A stretch of 64,000 nt of DNA from Catenaria anguillulae PL171 (GCA_002102555.1 MCFL01000064.1:62001-126000); one strand, 5' to 3'. Positions 44,689-56,078 are shown, counted from the stretch's first letter. Notes: generated by a model not told the origin, from the letters alone. Numbers and translations are program-made.

Positions 44689-47010
44689 ATGGGAATCCAC
44701 GGCCTCCTCCCGCTGCTCGTCCAGCAACCCAACCCAAACTCCGCGTCAGAGCATCTTTCCCAGTTTGCCAACTGCACACTCGGCATTGACGGCCATGGGT
44801 GGTTGCACAAGGCCATCTACGGCTGCGCTACCGCACTTGCCCTGAATCAACCCACCACCGCCTACCTGGTCTACTTTGCTCGCCGCCTACGTCTGCTGCA
44901 GTCGCTCAACATCACTCCTCTCGTTGTTCTCGATGGCGCACCCCCGCCGCTCAAATCCGACACCAACGCAGACCGCCGCCAACGCCGAGACGCCGCCCTT
45001 TCCCTGGGCCGCCAGCTGCTCACAGCGGGCAAAGTGGCCGCGGCCGAACGAGCCTTCCAATCCGCGGTCGGCATCACGCGGACCATTGTCCAGCAACTCG
45101 TGTCGCTGCTCAAGTACATGAAAATTCAGTACATCATTGCGCCATACGAAGCCGATCCGCAGCTTGTGTACCTCGAACGCATTGGCCGCATTGATGCCAT
45201 CTTGTCGGAGGATTCCGACTTGCTCGTGTTTGGGGCGCAAACGCTCGTGACAAAGTGGGACGCACAGCTTGGCACGTGCCAGGTGATTCGGGCACGCAGC
45301 GTGTTTGGAGCCAGCGGGCCGCTGCGCGGGTGGACAAGGAACATGTTGGTGGATTGTGCCATCTTGGCAGGATGCGATTACTTGGCCAGCGCACCGGGCG
45401 TAGGCATCAAGACGGCCATGCGTGCCGTGGAGGGCGTGGTCAATGCCGACAAGTTTGAAGCCGGCCGGTGTGCAAGGAAGCCTTCAAGCCATACCGTGAT
45501 TCCCGACGACGTCGACAACAAGATCAATAGCGACAACGGCTCAATACCCAATCCCAACTCCAACCCAATCCCATATCGCGCCGATACCCTCTCCCGTGCC
45601 ATCCGCCGCCTCCAATTCCAATCCAACAAGCCCTCATCTTCATCCACATCTGTCGCCTCTTCAGCTTCACACGTTTCGCACTTGACATCACCTGCTTATC
45701 TCCAATCTGCCATTCGCGCACGCCTTGCATTCCGCCACGCCCGCGTTTGGTGTCCATTCACCCGACGCCTCGCTTGCCTGCGGCCATGGCCGCCTGCGCA
45801 CGAGCGCTCGTCGCCTGGATCCGATTATGCGCACTTGGGTCTGATGGACGTGGAAGAGACAGATTACGATGGGATTGGTCCGTGGAAGCCTCCTGAGGTT
45901 GCAGAAAAGGTGGCCATTGGCGATGTGGATCCGGTAACATTGCAGCCGTGTAAGCATGTGCAGGATAGCCTACACGTTTGGGAGGCGATTGTGCGTGTGG
46001 TTGAGCAACGGCCGCTGTCATCGGGTGGACCCACTGTGTCAAGCTCGGGTTCAGGTGATGAGATTTCGAGCAACGGTGAGGGCTTTGAGGAAGAGGACGA
46101 ATTGCACGTGTTTGTCGAGTTTGAGGGATCCGAATCCGATGCGGCTGCAGGAACTGCTCATGATGAGAGCGAGACGGTTATTCCTGCAAGTGACGATTCG
46201 CCACGTCGACCTGCACCCCCTCGCTCGCAAGCATCTCACGGATCAACTGTCCCGGTTCATTTGCCTTCGCCTCCGACTTCAGATCCGTCGAGCAGCGGCG
46301 ACTCGGCCACATCATATCCTGATTCGGTTCGCATTCTATTCGTGTCGTTTGCTCACCATTGTCATCTCCACGTTGTGTCTCACGCATGGATTTATCATTC
46401 CACAGATTCCTGCCTCACCAACGCTTCCACCGCACAGCCCCTTCTCCTCTCAGCAGCCTCGCCATGTGCCACCACCGGACCTTGCCCAACCTGCCGCCTC
46501 GACAACGCCCTCATACCCCGCCGTCGCTCCAACACCATGTCCACCGCCATCACCTCCCGGTTGCATCCAACCTCCAATCGATCAGCGCCATGCGCCAGCT
46601 ACCCACTCGCCCCACCACCGTTTCCGAATCAGTCATCACCCAGCCGCAAATCAGCACCTGCGGCAACAGCATCCGATGCCACGCGGCCACTCAAGCAACA
46701 GTACCAACCATCACTGGCCGCATTCATGGCGCGCAAAAGCAGCGCCAATGCTCATCCTCACGGCAAAGAAAACCACACTCATGGCGCCGACCCGACCTTT
46801 GCCTCCTCATCCAAACCATCCGCGGCACACCGAGCATCAAAACCCCCAACTGATTGCAAGAAGCGGGCATGGCCAACGGCAGCGGCAATGGATCGTTTGC
46901 CGCCTGTGCCTCGTGTATCGGGATTGTTTCAGGCGCCACGGCGGCCGACGCAGGCGCAGATGCAGGTGTCGGCGTTGCCACCCGTTAAGCGGGCGAGGAA
47001 CACTCGGTGA
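44689..47010 (+). CDS. EXO1: exonuclease 1 (XPG/Rad2 family)
   Basis: One open frame encodes 773 aa. It starts MGIHGLLPLL, the free N-terminus needed for catalysis in this family. The XPG-N motif is seen in LGIDGHGWLHKAIYG (metal Asp) and LVVLDGAPPPLK. The XPG-I motif is APYEADPQLVYL and SEDSDLLVFG, then GCDYLASAPGVGIKTA (metal Asp plus H2TH start). All metal ligands appear present. EXO1 degrades 5' to 3' in mismatch repair and end resection. The tail after about residue 300 is disordered, with QQYQPSLAAFM (about 685) resembling a PCNA-binding PIP box. Between about 46330 and 46620 the composition is odd in this frame and better in the next. An unpredicted intron with acceptor at 46411 or a frameshift pair may exist there. 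Confidence 0.88.
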   Translation: MGIHGLLPLLVQQPNPNSASEHLSQFANCTLGIDGHGWLHKAIYGCATALALNQPTTAYLVYFARRLRLLQSLNITPLVVLDGAPPPLKSDTNADRRQRRDAALSLGRQLLTAGKVAAAERAFQSAVGITRTIVQQLVSLLKYMKIQYIIAPYEADPQLVYLERIGRIDAILSEDSDLLVFGAQTLVTKWDAQLGTCQVIRARSVFGASGPLRGWTRNMLVDCAILAGCDYLASAPGVGIKTAMRAVEGVVNADKFEAGRCARKPSSHTVIPDDVDNKINSDNGSIPNPNSNPIPYRADTLSRAIRRLQFQSNKPSSSSTSVASSASHVSHLTSPAYLQSAIRARLAFRHARVWCPFTRRLACLRPWPPAHERSSPGSDYAHLGLMDVEETDYDGIGPWKPPEVAEKVAIGDVDPVTLQPCKHVQDSLHVWEAIVRVVEQRPLSSGGPTVSSSGSGDEISSNGEGFEEEDELHVFVEFEGSESDAAAGTAHDESETVIPASDDSPRRPAPPRSQASHGSTVPVHLPSPPTSDPSSSGDSATSYPDSVRILFVSFAHHCHLHVVSHAWIYHSTDSCLTNASTAQPLLLSAASPCATTGPCPTCRLDNALIPRRRSNTMSTAITSRLHPTSNRSAPCASYPLAPPPFPNQSSPSRKSAPAATASDATRPLKQQYQPSLAAFMARKSSANAHPHGKENHTHGADPTFASSSKPSAAHRASKPPTDCKKRAWPTAAAMDRLPPVPRVSGLFQAPRRPTQAQMQVSALPPVKRARNTR

Positions 47011-47326
47011 GGATAGATCTGAAAGCGCTATGGCGGGCAGCAGCACATCCAGTCACGACGAACTGGAGGGGTCCTTGATGCACAAGCTCAAGTCGCCGTT
47101 TTTGTTGATATGTTGGAATGTGCCGCACTTGGAGTTGTTTATGCGACAAACGACGAGCTTCTTGTTGCACCTGTTTGTTTTCTCATGTCAAGAATGAATC
47201 ATGTGGCCACCCCGAATCCCAATACATAAAGACAAAGAAACGAGAACACAACCACCAACCAAACAAAAAAAAAAAAAAAAAAAAAAAAACACAAACAAAC
47301 AACACAACACAACACAATCCACGGCC
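47011..47326. other. intergenic region with poly(A) run
   Basis: Between EXO1 (+) and the disrupted gene (-), tail to tail. A 25-nt A homopolymer lies at 47265-47289, followed by AACAC-type tandem units to about 47316. Confidence 0.6.
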
Positions 47327-48260
47327 TCACGCCTCATCGCGGTACCATTCGGGCATGGCCCACGCCGAATGCTTCGTGAGCATCTTATCCCACCAATTCA
47401 CCGACCGCTCGGGGCCAATCCCCACGCCGCCCTCGTCCGCGAATCCGTGTGCATTCGGGACCCGATCGTTCACCTTGCGCGACACAAGTTTTGCCCAGCC
47501 ACCACTGCAACGCCCTCGTGGCGCCTTGCGCGCGCTCGCCCCTCATCCACGGCCCGTGGCGAGTACACCATCGGCAGCCACACATTCTGCGGGTACCGAC
47601 GCGCTCGACTGCCCGGCCTGAACACCAATCAAGCACTTGACCTTGTCGTTGGCCGAGGCCAGGCCGACCCCGGTCGGTGGCAGCAGACTCGGGCGCGTTG
47701 GCGGGCGGCGCAGGGAACGACCAGGTCGGCGGCCACAACTTGAGCGCGTGGACGTGGTCATTAAGTACCGCCTCGACGAATGATGGCGCGCCAGTCGTGT
47801 GATGGAATTGCCCGAGTGAACGGCACAGCCAAGTGGCGGTCCGGCCACCATTTCAGCGAGTCGGTACGGCCAAGCGCGGATGTGTACAGGGCAATTTGCG
47901 TCCAACTGGGCAAAAACTCGATAAAGTGGAGAGGGACCTTGTTAAGCGCGTTGAGAAGGGTTCGGTCAACGTCGCTGCCGGTCTCGCTGGCGGCGAGCGG
48001 GTCGACAAATTTGTTGACAATGAGGGCGAGAATGCGAGGCGGGAAGGATGAGGGCGGGCAGGAACGCAGAGCAGGTTGACGAGGTACATCCACTCGTCCT
48101 CGCGCTGGTCGGCACTTGGGTAGCGAGGTGTGCGGGCGAGCGTGACCTTGATGGCGTTGGGCAGGATGTACAAGAGGAATCCGATGGGGAGCATCGAGGA
48201 GTAAGAAGGCGAGGCAGAGGCAGAGGCAGACGTAGAGGAAGAGGCCGGGGTCGACGACAA
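47327..48260 (-). pseudogene. unidentified gene with multiple frame changes
   Basis: Coding-like minus-strand sequence jumps between frames without splice signals. A Ser/Ala stretch and hydrophobic SSMLPIGFLLYILPNAIKV lead to REDEWMYLVNLL. After about 48070 the next frame gives RILALIVNKFVDPLAASETG, VPLHFIEFLPSWTQIALYTS and KWWPDRHLAVPF. Beyond 47760 pieces in all three frames look coding (VKCLIGVQAGQSSA, NVWLPMVYSPRAVDEG, GPERSVNWWDKMLTKHSAWA) and end at TGA 47329-47327. There may be one genuine intron near 47760. At least three shifts within 900 bp argue for a decayed gene or locally poor sequence. The family is not recognised. A membrane-anchored enzyme is conceivable. Borders are approximate. 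Confidence 0.35.
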
Positions 48261-51217
48261 GCTTGGAATTGTTGCTGTGGTTTAAGGGCGGATCAGTTGA
48301 GTGAGACTGGACGCGGAATTGATCTGAAACGGGACAAATGCATGGGAACTGCCGCTGGGTGTTGACATGAATATATGTAAGCCTGGGCACGTGAACCGAA
48401 GGTCAAGGATCTCGGCGAGCTGAATTCGTGGCCTCTGATCCATCGCGTCACGTCACGTCGTGGCGAGCACAGCACACGCAGCCGGTGGGAGCTGGCAAGT
48501 AGGCAACAGACGCAGTGACGTCCAAAAGGCAAGCAAAGCCGGCAGCATTCCGCTCGCGAATCCAATGCTTGGCTGCAGCCCGTACTTTCCCGTCGTTTGT
48601 GTGGGTGAGTTTTCGTAAATCCTGCTTGTCAATGTGTACATACAGCGCATTGACTGACGAACTTGAGTGCTGATTCTGTATGCGCGATTGAGTCCATTCC
48701 ACCAAACAGCCAAGTACGTACACAGACATAATGAACGACCGGGGCTGTCGGTGATTGCGCACGTGGGATATCAAGTCAACTACACCTGAGCTCGCGTGAG
48801 TCGGCGTGACGAAAGATGCCCAAAACCAAGAAGCTCCGAGCTTGGAGTTGTGACGGTGTGACGCGTCGAAACACGATAAATTCAGTCGGCCGCCCTGCCT
48901 CCATCCATTCTCTTGGCGAATCATGAAACACACGCACTCACTCACTCACTCACTCACGCATTCACTCATTCATTCTCTCTCACTCATTCACGCATTCACT
49001 CACTCACTTATTCTCTCATTCACTCATTCACTCTCACGGACCTTGGACCGCTCCAGCTCGCTCCAACTTGTTCATCGCTCGGTGGTGAGCCTGTCTCCAT
49101 GCCATGTGCCGAATCTGATTTGGCACAGGGCTGGCTGTAGTAGGCTTCACGGGGTATAGGGTTGGGGTCGACGGGATCCTTTTCATTTTGCACTCACAAC
49201 GACCTATGCGTCGTCCATGAACCTCATCGTGTTACCTCGGCCTTTGGATCGTGCACACCTCACGACGCGTCAGCATTTCCTCACAATGATGCATGATATG
49301 CCACAACTACGCCTTTTTCTTTGTTGGAGGGGGCGCGCGTCAATTGGTTTCGCTTGTCCTTGCGTATGATATTTTTTAGTTCGGGACAGGTCATCCTTGG
49401 CGCGGTGGGCATTCTGTGTTGTTCTACTTTGTGGGGAGGTGCGGCGTGTCGTGGTTGGTGTGTCGAGTCAAAGCTGACCGGGGACCGATCAAAACATTGT
49501 GCTGAGAAGGGCCGAGCGCCCAGGAGCAGGGCCAAACCATCCGATTTCATCACATCCATTCGCACATAATTGTTTATTCTTGCGTGCTGTCTGTCTGTTT
49601 GGCTTGCTATTTGTCTGTCTGTCTGGCTTGCTGGCTGGGAGCTCGCTCGCTTTCAGACTTGAGATTCAGTATGGAACATGGTGCAGACACAGATTTGCTT
49701 GTGTGGTCTCTTGTTTAGCATTTTGAATTCTTCAGCCGCGTCAATCTACTTAGAGATTTCCTTAGCCGAATCGTTATTTGATGGTGTTTATGTACACCAG
49801 GCAAAGGCGTAGAGATAAGCCTAATTGGATGTGGGTCTCGGCACTACTCATTTCGCACATGTATCGTGTATGTGGCACCAAATGTACGAATACGGTTCCG
49901 TCTTCTTGTCCTCTGAGCGGTCGTCTGTTGGCTGGCCTGGTGGTGGTGCGGGAGGCAGAATCATCGGCAGCGAACAGTCACGGCCGCCGGGATGGCGTGG
50001 ACGCAGCCGCGGACGCCGCTGGCGCCAACATGACAGAGTACAAGATCACGTCCATGCGGACATGCACTGTCAAGCACTCTCGGCATTCACGCTCTCATAC
50101 TCCATTCATCATGCGCCCGGGGTTTCTCGCCCTCGCCCTCTCTCGCGGTGGTTCGCCTCGCCACACCCGCCTGTCGAGTGACGCGATCAGCATCGCCTGA
50201 CCCAGCCGCCAGCCAGACGTAGAAGTCCACTCTGTGCGCGTACATATGTACCTCGTTGCTCGTCTGGTTGACCAGTACCGATACCTGCATGCAAGGAGCC
50301 GATCCCGGTCTTTCGCCCGTATCATACACCCCGTCGTGTCGGCCACGATCTCATTGATGTTCGACCATGATGGCTGCCAATTCACAAACGAGGCAATGTC
50401 GGACACTTTCAACGCATCGGGCACTCCGAGTGACCTAGTCCACGGCCACTCTGTCGCGAAATTCCTCGCCCGCCGCACCCAACTCGCTGCCCCTCCCGGG
50501 CGACGTTCTGTCAGGCGTCTGCGTTGCCGCCATCAAGTTGACGTTCGCGCGCACGCCGCCTCACTGGCACCCAACCAACCAACGACCAGTTCGCGACAAA
50601 TGGATGCGCCTCGTCAGGTTGCTCTGCGGGCCCGTTCTCCCGCTCGACTGCTCGCCACCAGCTGCCGACGTGTCAAGGAGCAAACGTGGCGAATGATCGT
50701 ATGGCATTGATCCCCCCCCCCCCCCCCCCTTTGATTTTGTGATAGCACCCAGCAATGCACTAATTCCGGATGCTCCCATCATGCAATCATCTCGTTCTAT
50801 GTTTACATATAGGTTCAGCTACCACGTGCCCCTTTGGCCACATCTGGCCAATCAACCATCGGGCATCTGGCAGATTTTGAAACAGACCAATTAATTGGTC
50901 TCCAATGATGCCGATCCGAGTGAACCTGCATGCATGTGGATGTACAAACGGGGCAAACGGCAGGGTAAACGGCCGCAGCCTGCTGCAGCCTCCACCACCC
51001 TAGGCCTCCGATCCTCATTAGCGCACGTCCGCAGTCCACACTACGATCTGCTTGTGTAAGTATATCAACGTTGACTTAGGGCCGTTGACCAACGTCGTCG
51101 CATAACTTCTGCGTCTCGTTAAGTGACAAGGCCATGCTATGCTCGCCACAAAGCTTCGGAACTCTCCTCAAAACAACTGCACACAACACTTGACACGGCT
51201 CACTGCTTTCGTTACTC
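48261..51217. other. 2.9-kb gene-poor stretch
   Basis: No supported coding exon, tRNA or rRNA is seen on either strand. It includes the CACT/CATT repeat (48934-49036), short CTGT-type tandem runs near 49585-49625 and a C homopolymer at about 50711-50729. Confidence 0.4.
48934..49036. repeat. CACT/CATT tetranucleotide repeat array
   Basis: About 100 bp of imperfect ACTC and ATTC four-base units, with occasional TCTC and ACGC variants. Confidence 0.95.
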
Positions 51218-53018
51218 ATGGCGGCACTCACCGCCGTCGTTGGCGACGATCGACTTTTTCAACTCTACGAGGAGAATAACGACGACACATTTGTCTATGA
51301 TGTCCTCATTGCAGAATATGGTCGTACGTATGATCTCTCGACTCACGAGTACTCTAGACACCTTCACCTTCTGACTTTACCCCCCCCCCCTCAACCAGCC
51401 ACGCGTGGCCTTTCCCTCCGTTCATTACGTCGCTGGCGGGCGGCGAACGACCTCCAGTTTCAAGCATTCTCGTTCCTGCGGCAAAACGTCTCGGCCGACG
51501 ACATGTACCGAATGATCGTCGATGATATGATGGACGACGTAAGCATTTCCCAACATCTCGTCATGCAACATGGCCCAATCCCTGGCCTTTCTCCACGGAC
51601 AGTGCGCCGTTATCGCCAGCAACTGGAGCTTGTTATCCGTCCCCTTCACCAGCAAGAAGACATTCAGCGTTACGTCCTGGCGGCCGTCAACCAGGTACCG
51701 TGCCACTTTGAGTTTGACCGCCGCTGCAAGCGCCATTCAAGGGCTAACGACTCTGCCTTGATCCACTTAGGTTTCACAAGACGCCGGGGCGACGTACCTT
51801 CAAGGCACCATTCGCTCCATGTTCCAGGTCGATGTGCCCATCCGTACAATCACCCGCATCCTCTCGATTCATTATCCTGAGCGGGTCGTTGCCCGCCGGC
51901 TCGAAAACCGCGTTCGGATTCCTCGTCGGCGCATTTTCACAGAGTACTTTGGCGAGCAATTGTGCTGTGACCAAAACGAGAAGTTGCAAGAGTATGTTCA
52001 CTTCCGCTGCAACAACCATTTCCGCACTACCCTACGTTATTCACCCACTTCTGCTGCTGGTCCGTTTTTCAGGTACTCAGTTTACTTCTTTTGCGGCGTC
52101 GACACACATTCGCGCAAGATTGTTTACATCAGTGCATATCCTCGCAAATCGGCCCTTGTCGTTTACTCTGCCTACTAGTGCGCATCTGTTTCCCTTGCAT
52201 GATACTCAGACAACGCATCTCATCAGACTCACGATTTCTTCTTTTTTGTTTTAAGCGAAGCGATCCTTCACTACGGTCACTTTCATCGCATTCAAATTGA
52301 TGCTGGGACCGAAAACGTTCTTCTTGAATGGTCCCAAAATCGCATCCAACACCTGTTCCCTGTCCATCGCCCAAACCCTGTCCCAGTCAACATCGTCTCC
52401 TCCGTCAACAACACCCGTGTCGAGCGGCTTTGGCAATTTACCAATATGTTTATTGCCGCACCTCTACGTCGCACATTGGATGAGTTTCGCCGGCGTTTCG
52501 GATTTGCAGTTGGCATGGCGGACCGCGTGCGAGTGTTTTGCGTAGCTGATGCGACGTGCCGCATTGCCCGCCACATGCTCAACACTTGGATGAATGTACG
52601 CAGCTTCATCCTCCCAATTCGCTTGCAGCATCATCTGACCACTCACGCTTCTGTTCCCATCATCACACAGACCCAAAACTCACACACCATTTGCTCCCTC
52701 AAGGCAACTCCCATCGAGATTCAACAAGCAACATGTGCCACGACGCCCATCCAACCTGGATCCCTGCCAACGCCCGCCGACGCATACCAAGCTTATCAAG
52801 CAGAAGGTGGCCAACTTCAAGTTGATCAAGTTGTCGGCTTTGACCCACTTGACGGGCATCCTGCGCTTCACGGGTACCGCGAGCAGTTTTTGCAACAGTG
52901 GCCAATTGCGGACATTGTCGCCGACATCCACTCCAACTATGAGTCATTTTCACCAATCTTCATGCACTTTCTCATTGCACACGAGACAATTACTAAACAA
53001 TTGCAGCAGCGACTGTGA
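51218..53018 (+). CDS. retroviral-type integrase catalytic core protein (DDE)
   Basis: Five exons (51218-51694, 51771-51991, 52073-52177, 52256-52595, 52671-53018) give an intact 496-aa protein. Residues 1-175 are helical with an HTH-like region (LSPRTVRRYRQQLE). The catalytic core shows all three acidic positions: Asp in CCDQNEKLQEY, then GVDTHSRKIVYIS, Asp in IQIDAGTENVLL, and Glu in NNTRVERLW. The order and wording match the integrase-core family of stand-alone rve-like proteins found in some fungi and animals (WHIDGNHKL / RSDxGGEN / HNxRIERLW in my memory of the family). It has no reverse transcriptase, chromodomain or capsid nearby, so it is not part of an LTR element. It converges on the repeat-protein gene, with only about 200 bp between the two stops. 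Confidence 0.85.
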
Positions 53019-53216
53019 TTACACACAAAATGAATACATCTACTGCATTGATTACATTCAAGCAAATCGTTTTGAAAATTGGAAGTTCAAAGGATAATGT
53101 CAACGGAAACAAAACAATCATGGGTGCAGAACGGGGAAATGACCGAGTCGCAAAAGCCACAAACACAACAACCAAAAGAAAACGAAAACAAGCTGAACAA
53201 AATTGAAAGGGAAACG

Positions 53217-56078
53217 TCACTCGGCCTGCAAACGGCGTTCCACATCTTGCACCCATGCTTCATCAAACAATGGAGCAGAGTCACTCAATTTGTTGAGCGG
53301 GAGACTGGTGATGATAACGAGCTGGTTGTTGTTGGTCTGGGGGACTACAAGGAGACGAGACCAAGTGAGCAAAAACGCCCTGATGTTGCAGAAGGTCAGA
53401 GAAACAGAGGCATACTCTCAACACTTGCGTCTGCAAGCGCATGACGATCTCGGGAGGTTGGGCTTGAGCCCTGAACAATTGTGCAAAAACGCATCGAATG
53501 CACCTTGGCCTCATTCAACAGCCGCAAGGGTGGCTGATTGATGGACTGGGCATGCTTTGCGAGTTTGTCGACAAAAAGTTCTTTTACCTCCTTCGGAATG
53601 CCAAGATAGCGAAAGGATGTCAGACATTATAAATCATTGGGCATAAGAGGGAGAACAGACAGCAAATACATACCTCCGATGTGATGAGCTCACGGAAGGT
53701 GGTCCCGGGCGCAAAAGGAATGGTGGTCGACTGGAAAAAGTTGCGTTAAGAAGAAACCCGATCCATCGTTTCACAAAGTGTCACAAAAAATACCCATTTC
53801 AAAATGTAATGATTGCTCGGATCTGTGAAGTTCTTGTCCCGCACGAACTCGAACTGAACCGTGCGGGTCGGAAGTTTCGCTTGGCGACCGGCAACAGTCG
53901 AGGACGCTGCCACCCTCGATGCCCTGCTGCGGCGGCCAGTCCCTGCCAACGCAACCGCCGTCGCAAGCTGTTGCTGGGTGCGTTGCGGATGCTGCGCCGG
54001 TGGGTTGGCCGACGCAGCTGCCTGGTTGTACGTCACATTGCCCGGTTGTGACGCCGAAGCGAACAGGAAGCGCGCGAGCATGTCCGGCGCCAAACCAAGC
54101 AAGTCGGCAGGCGGAGCACCGGCCGCGAACGAAAGACCCGACTGCGCGATGGCAGAGTTGCCCGGGGCGGCAAGCGGAGTACCGGCCGCGAACGAAACAC
54201 CTGATTGGGCGGCGGCGGCGGCAGAGTTGCCCATGGCGGCAGGCGGAGCACCGGCCGCAAACGAAACACCCGATTGGGCGGCGGCGGCGGCAGAGTTGCC
54301 CATGGCGGCAGGCGGAGTACCGGCCGCGAACGAAACACCCGATTGGGCGGCGGCGGCAGAGTTGCCCATGGTGGCAGGCGGAGTACCGGCCGCGAACGAA
54401 ACACCCGATTGGGCGGCGGCGGCGGCAGAGTTGCCCATGGCGGCAGGCGGAGCACCGGCCGCGAACGAAACACCCGATTGGGCGGCGGCGGCAGAGTTGC
54501 CCATGGTGGCAGGCGGAGCACCGGCCGCGAACGAAACACCCGATTGGGCGGCGGCGGCGGCAGAGTTGCCCATGGCGGCAGGCGGAGCACCGGCCGCAAA
54601 CGAAACACCCGATTGGGCGGCGGCGGCAGAGTTGCCCATGGGGCAGGCGGAGCACCGGCCACGAACGATGTACCGGACTGGGCGGCGGCGGCAAAGTTGC
54701 CCATGGCAGAAGGAGAGGCGCCGGCCGCGAACGAAACACTCGATCGGGCGGCGGCAGAGTTGCCCGTGGTGGCAGGCGGATAACCGGCCGCGAACGACGT
54801 ACCGGACTGGGCGGTGGACTGGGCGGTGGCGGCAGAGTTGCCCATGGCGGCAGGAGAGGCGCCGGCCGCGAACGAAACACCTGACTGGGCGGCGGTGTAC
54901 GCTTGTGCGGTGTCTCCAGTGGCAGCGGCAGCTGCAGCGGCGTCTCTGTCCACCACGCCAAACGGGGAACTGGTGAAATGTTGAACGCCACCAGCGACAG
55001 CCGCCAAACCATTCACGTGCAAAAAGGGATCAAAATCGTCAGACTCGACCGAGGAGTTTCGGGCGTCCAACAAATTGACGACCTCACGCGCGACAGGGGG
55101 AGGAAAAGCCTTGGTGGACTGCGGAGCAGGTGACGCGATCACAAGCTCTTGGCGGCTACGCTTGTGCGGCAAGAAATCGTCTGCGTCCAAGCGGCGGACA
55201 ATCTGTCGGACGGCCGTTGTGATTGTGTGCAGGGTGTCCTCAATGGAAACGAGCCGCAGCAACTTGGGCGTGACCTTTTCCACCGCCTTGAGGCGAGTAA
55301 TGATCGTCGACAGGTCCTCGGCCGTGCGTTGCTCCAACCGAGCCAAATTCTTGTTGAGCGAGACCATGTCGAGCTGCACCGAAGGTAGTGTCACCGACAG
55401 CGACGCCATGATACCTTGCCACTCTTGGAGCGAGATACAGTCGAGTGGAACAACAAACCAAATCTCGTTACGAAGCCCTCGGGTGTTCGAGCCAAGCACA
55501 GACGAGACAAACTCGATGTATCCATCGTATGCAGCATCGAGTTCCTCGGGCGTGAAGGACTGGGCCTCGCCCAGCGTATCCCAATCGCCGACACGGCCAT
55601 CAACGAGCTTGCAGGACCACTCCTCAGGCAACGGCGGGGCAGCTTGGCCGCGAGCGACGGCACACATGTGCGCCATGATTGAATTGAAGCTGGCGACAAC
55701 GCTGCGCGAGACGCTCAAAATATCACCTGTGGAAGATGACGGTTATGAGGCTGCGGATTCACGTATTGACGCATTGGGGGAGGGAAAGAGAAAAAAATGC
55801 ATACCGGACACCACCTTGGCGACGCTTTTGAGGAACTTGGCCGTGTCAACGTGGTTGAGCGTGCGGGCAAAGTCGTACAATGATGGATGGACCCGGTAGA
55901 GATGAATTGCGCCGTTGGGCCAGCGGCCAGTGAGCTCGGAAGGCATGGTCGCAGTCGGGCGGGCACCGAGCAGTTGGCCAATGGCATCAGCTTCCGGTTC
56001 GTGGCCATATTCAAACCCGGTGTCCATTGGGTTGTCAAGAGTGGGAGCGTACAGCGCGGTGCCGTGCGGGGCAGACAT
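53217..56078 (-). pseudogene. repeat-rich protein gene with a 1-nt deletion in the repeat array
   Basis: Exon 1 is 56078-55805 (starts MSAPHGTALYAPTLDNPMDT). Exon 2 is 55726-53794, exon 3 is 53730-53674, and exon 4 starts at 53590 (EVKELFVDKLAKHAQ). A last coding segment (TWSRLLVVPQTNNNQLVIIT) ends at TGA 53219-53217. The N-terminal 280 residues are helical with a Leu-heptad stretch (MVSLNKNLARLEQRT). The repeat array and a basic segment (GRRSRASRVAAS) follow. The compact C-terminal domain begins TVQFEFVRDKNFTDPSNHYI. Near 54641-54643 one base is missing relative to the repeat consensus, so the reading frame breaks there. On both sides the frame is long and otherwise clean. No family is recognised. 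The junction before the last segment is not resolved. Confidence 0.55.
54105..54900. repeat. 66/69-bp coding minisatellite
   Basis: Tandem units of 69 and 66 bp, partly alternating, start at roughly 54203, 54272, 54341, 54407, 54476, 54542 and 54611 (measured at GATTGGGC). More diverged units lie on both sides. On the minus strand each encodes about 22-23 residues, of the form AAQSGVSFAAGAPPAAMGNS. Confidence 0.95.

Larger units (their letters stand above)
51218..56078. mobile_element. possible two-gene DNA element (integrase plus repeat protein)
   Basis: The integrase gene (+) and the repeat-protein gene (-) point at each other within 4.9 kb, next to Helitrons and a gene-poor stretch. A convergent pair like this could form one mobile unit. 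I found no clear terminal inverted repeat or target duplication, so this grouping is inference. Confidence 0.3.

Noticed and set aside
48934-49036. CRISPR-like or telomeric array
   Set aside because: It is a simple 4-bp repeat without spacers, in a eukaryotic genome.
50711-50729. C homopolymers here and at about 5928, 20500, 51380 and 57780 as a special signal
   Set aside because: No common flanking sequence or position. One is an intron pyrimidine tract; the others look like ordinary simple repeats.
51000-51217. Terminal inverted repeats around the integrase pair
   Set aside because: Comparison by eye of 51.0-51.2 kb with 56.1-56.4 kb found no convincing inverted match.
53861-54976. 371-codon plus-strand repeat frame (GRRSTGRERNT-type or AANETPDWAAA-type units)
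   Set aside because: The minisatellite is open in several frames. Only the minus-strand frame connects to non-repeat coding exons with splice sites.
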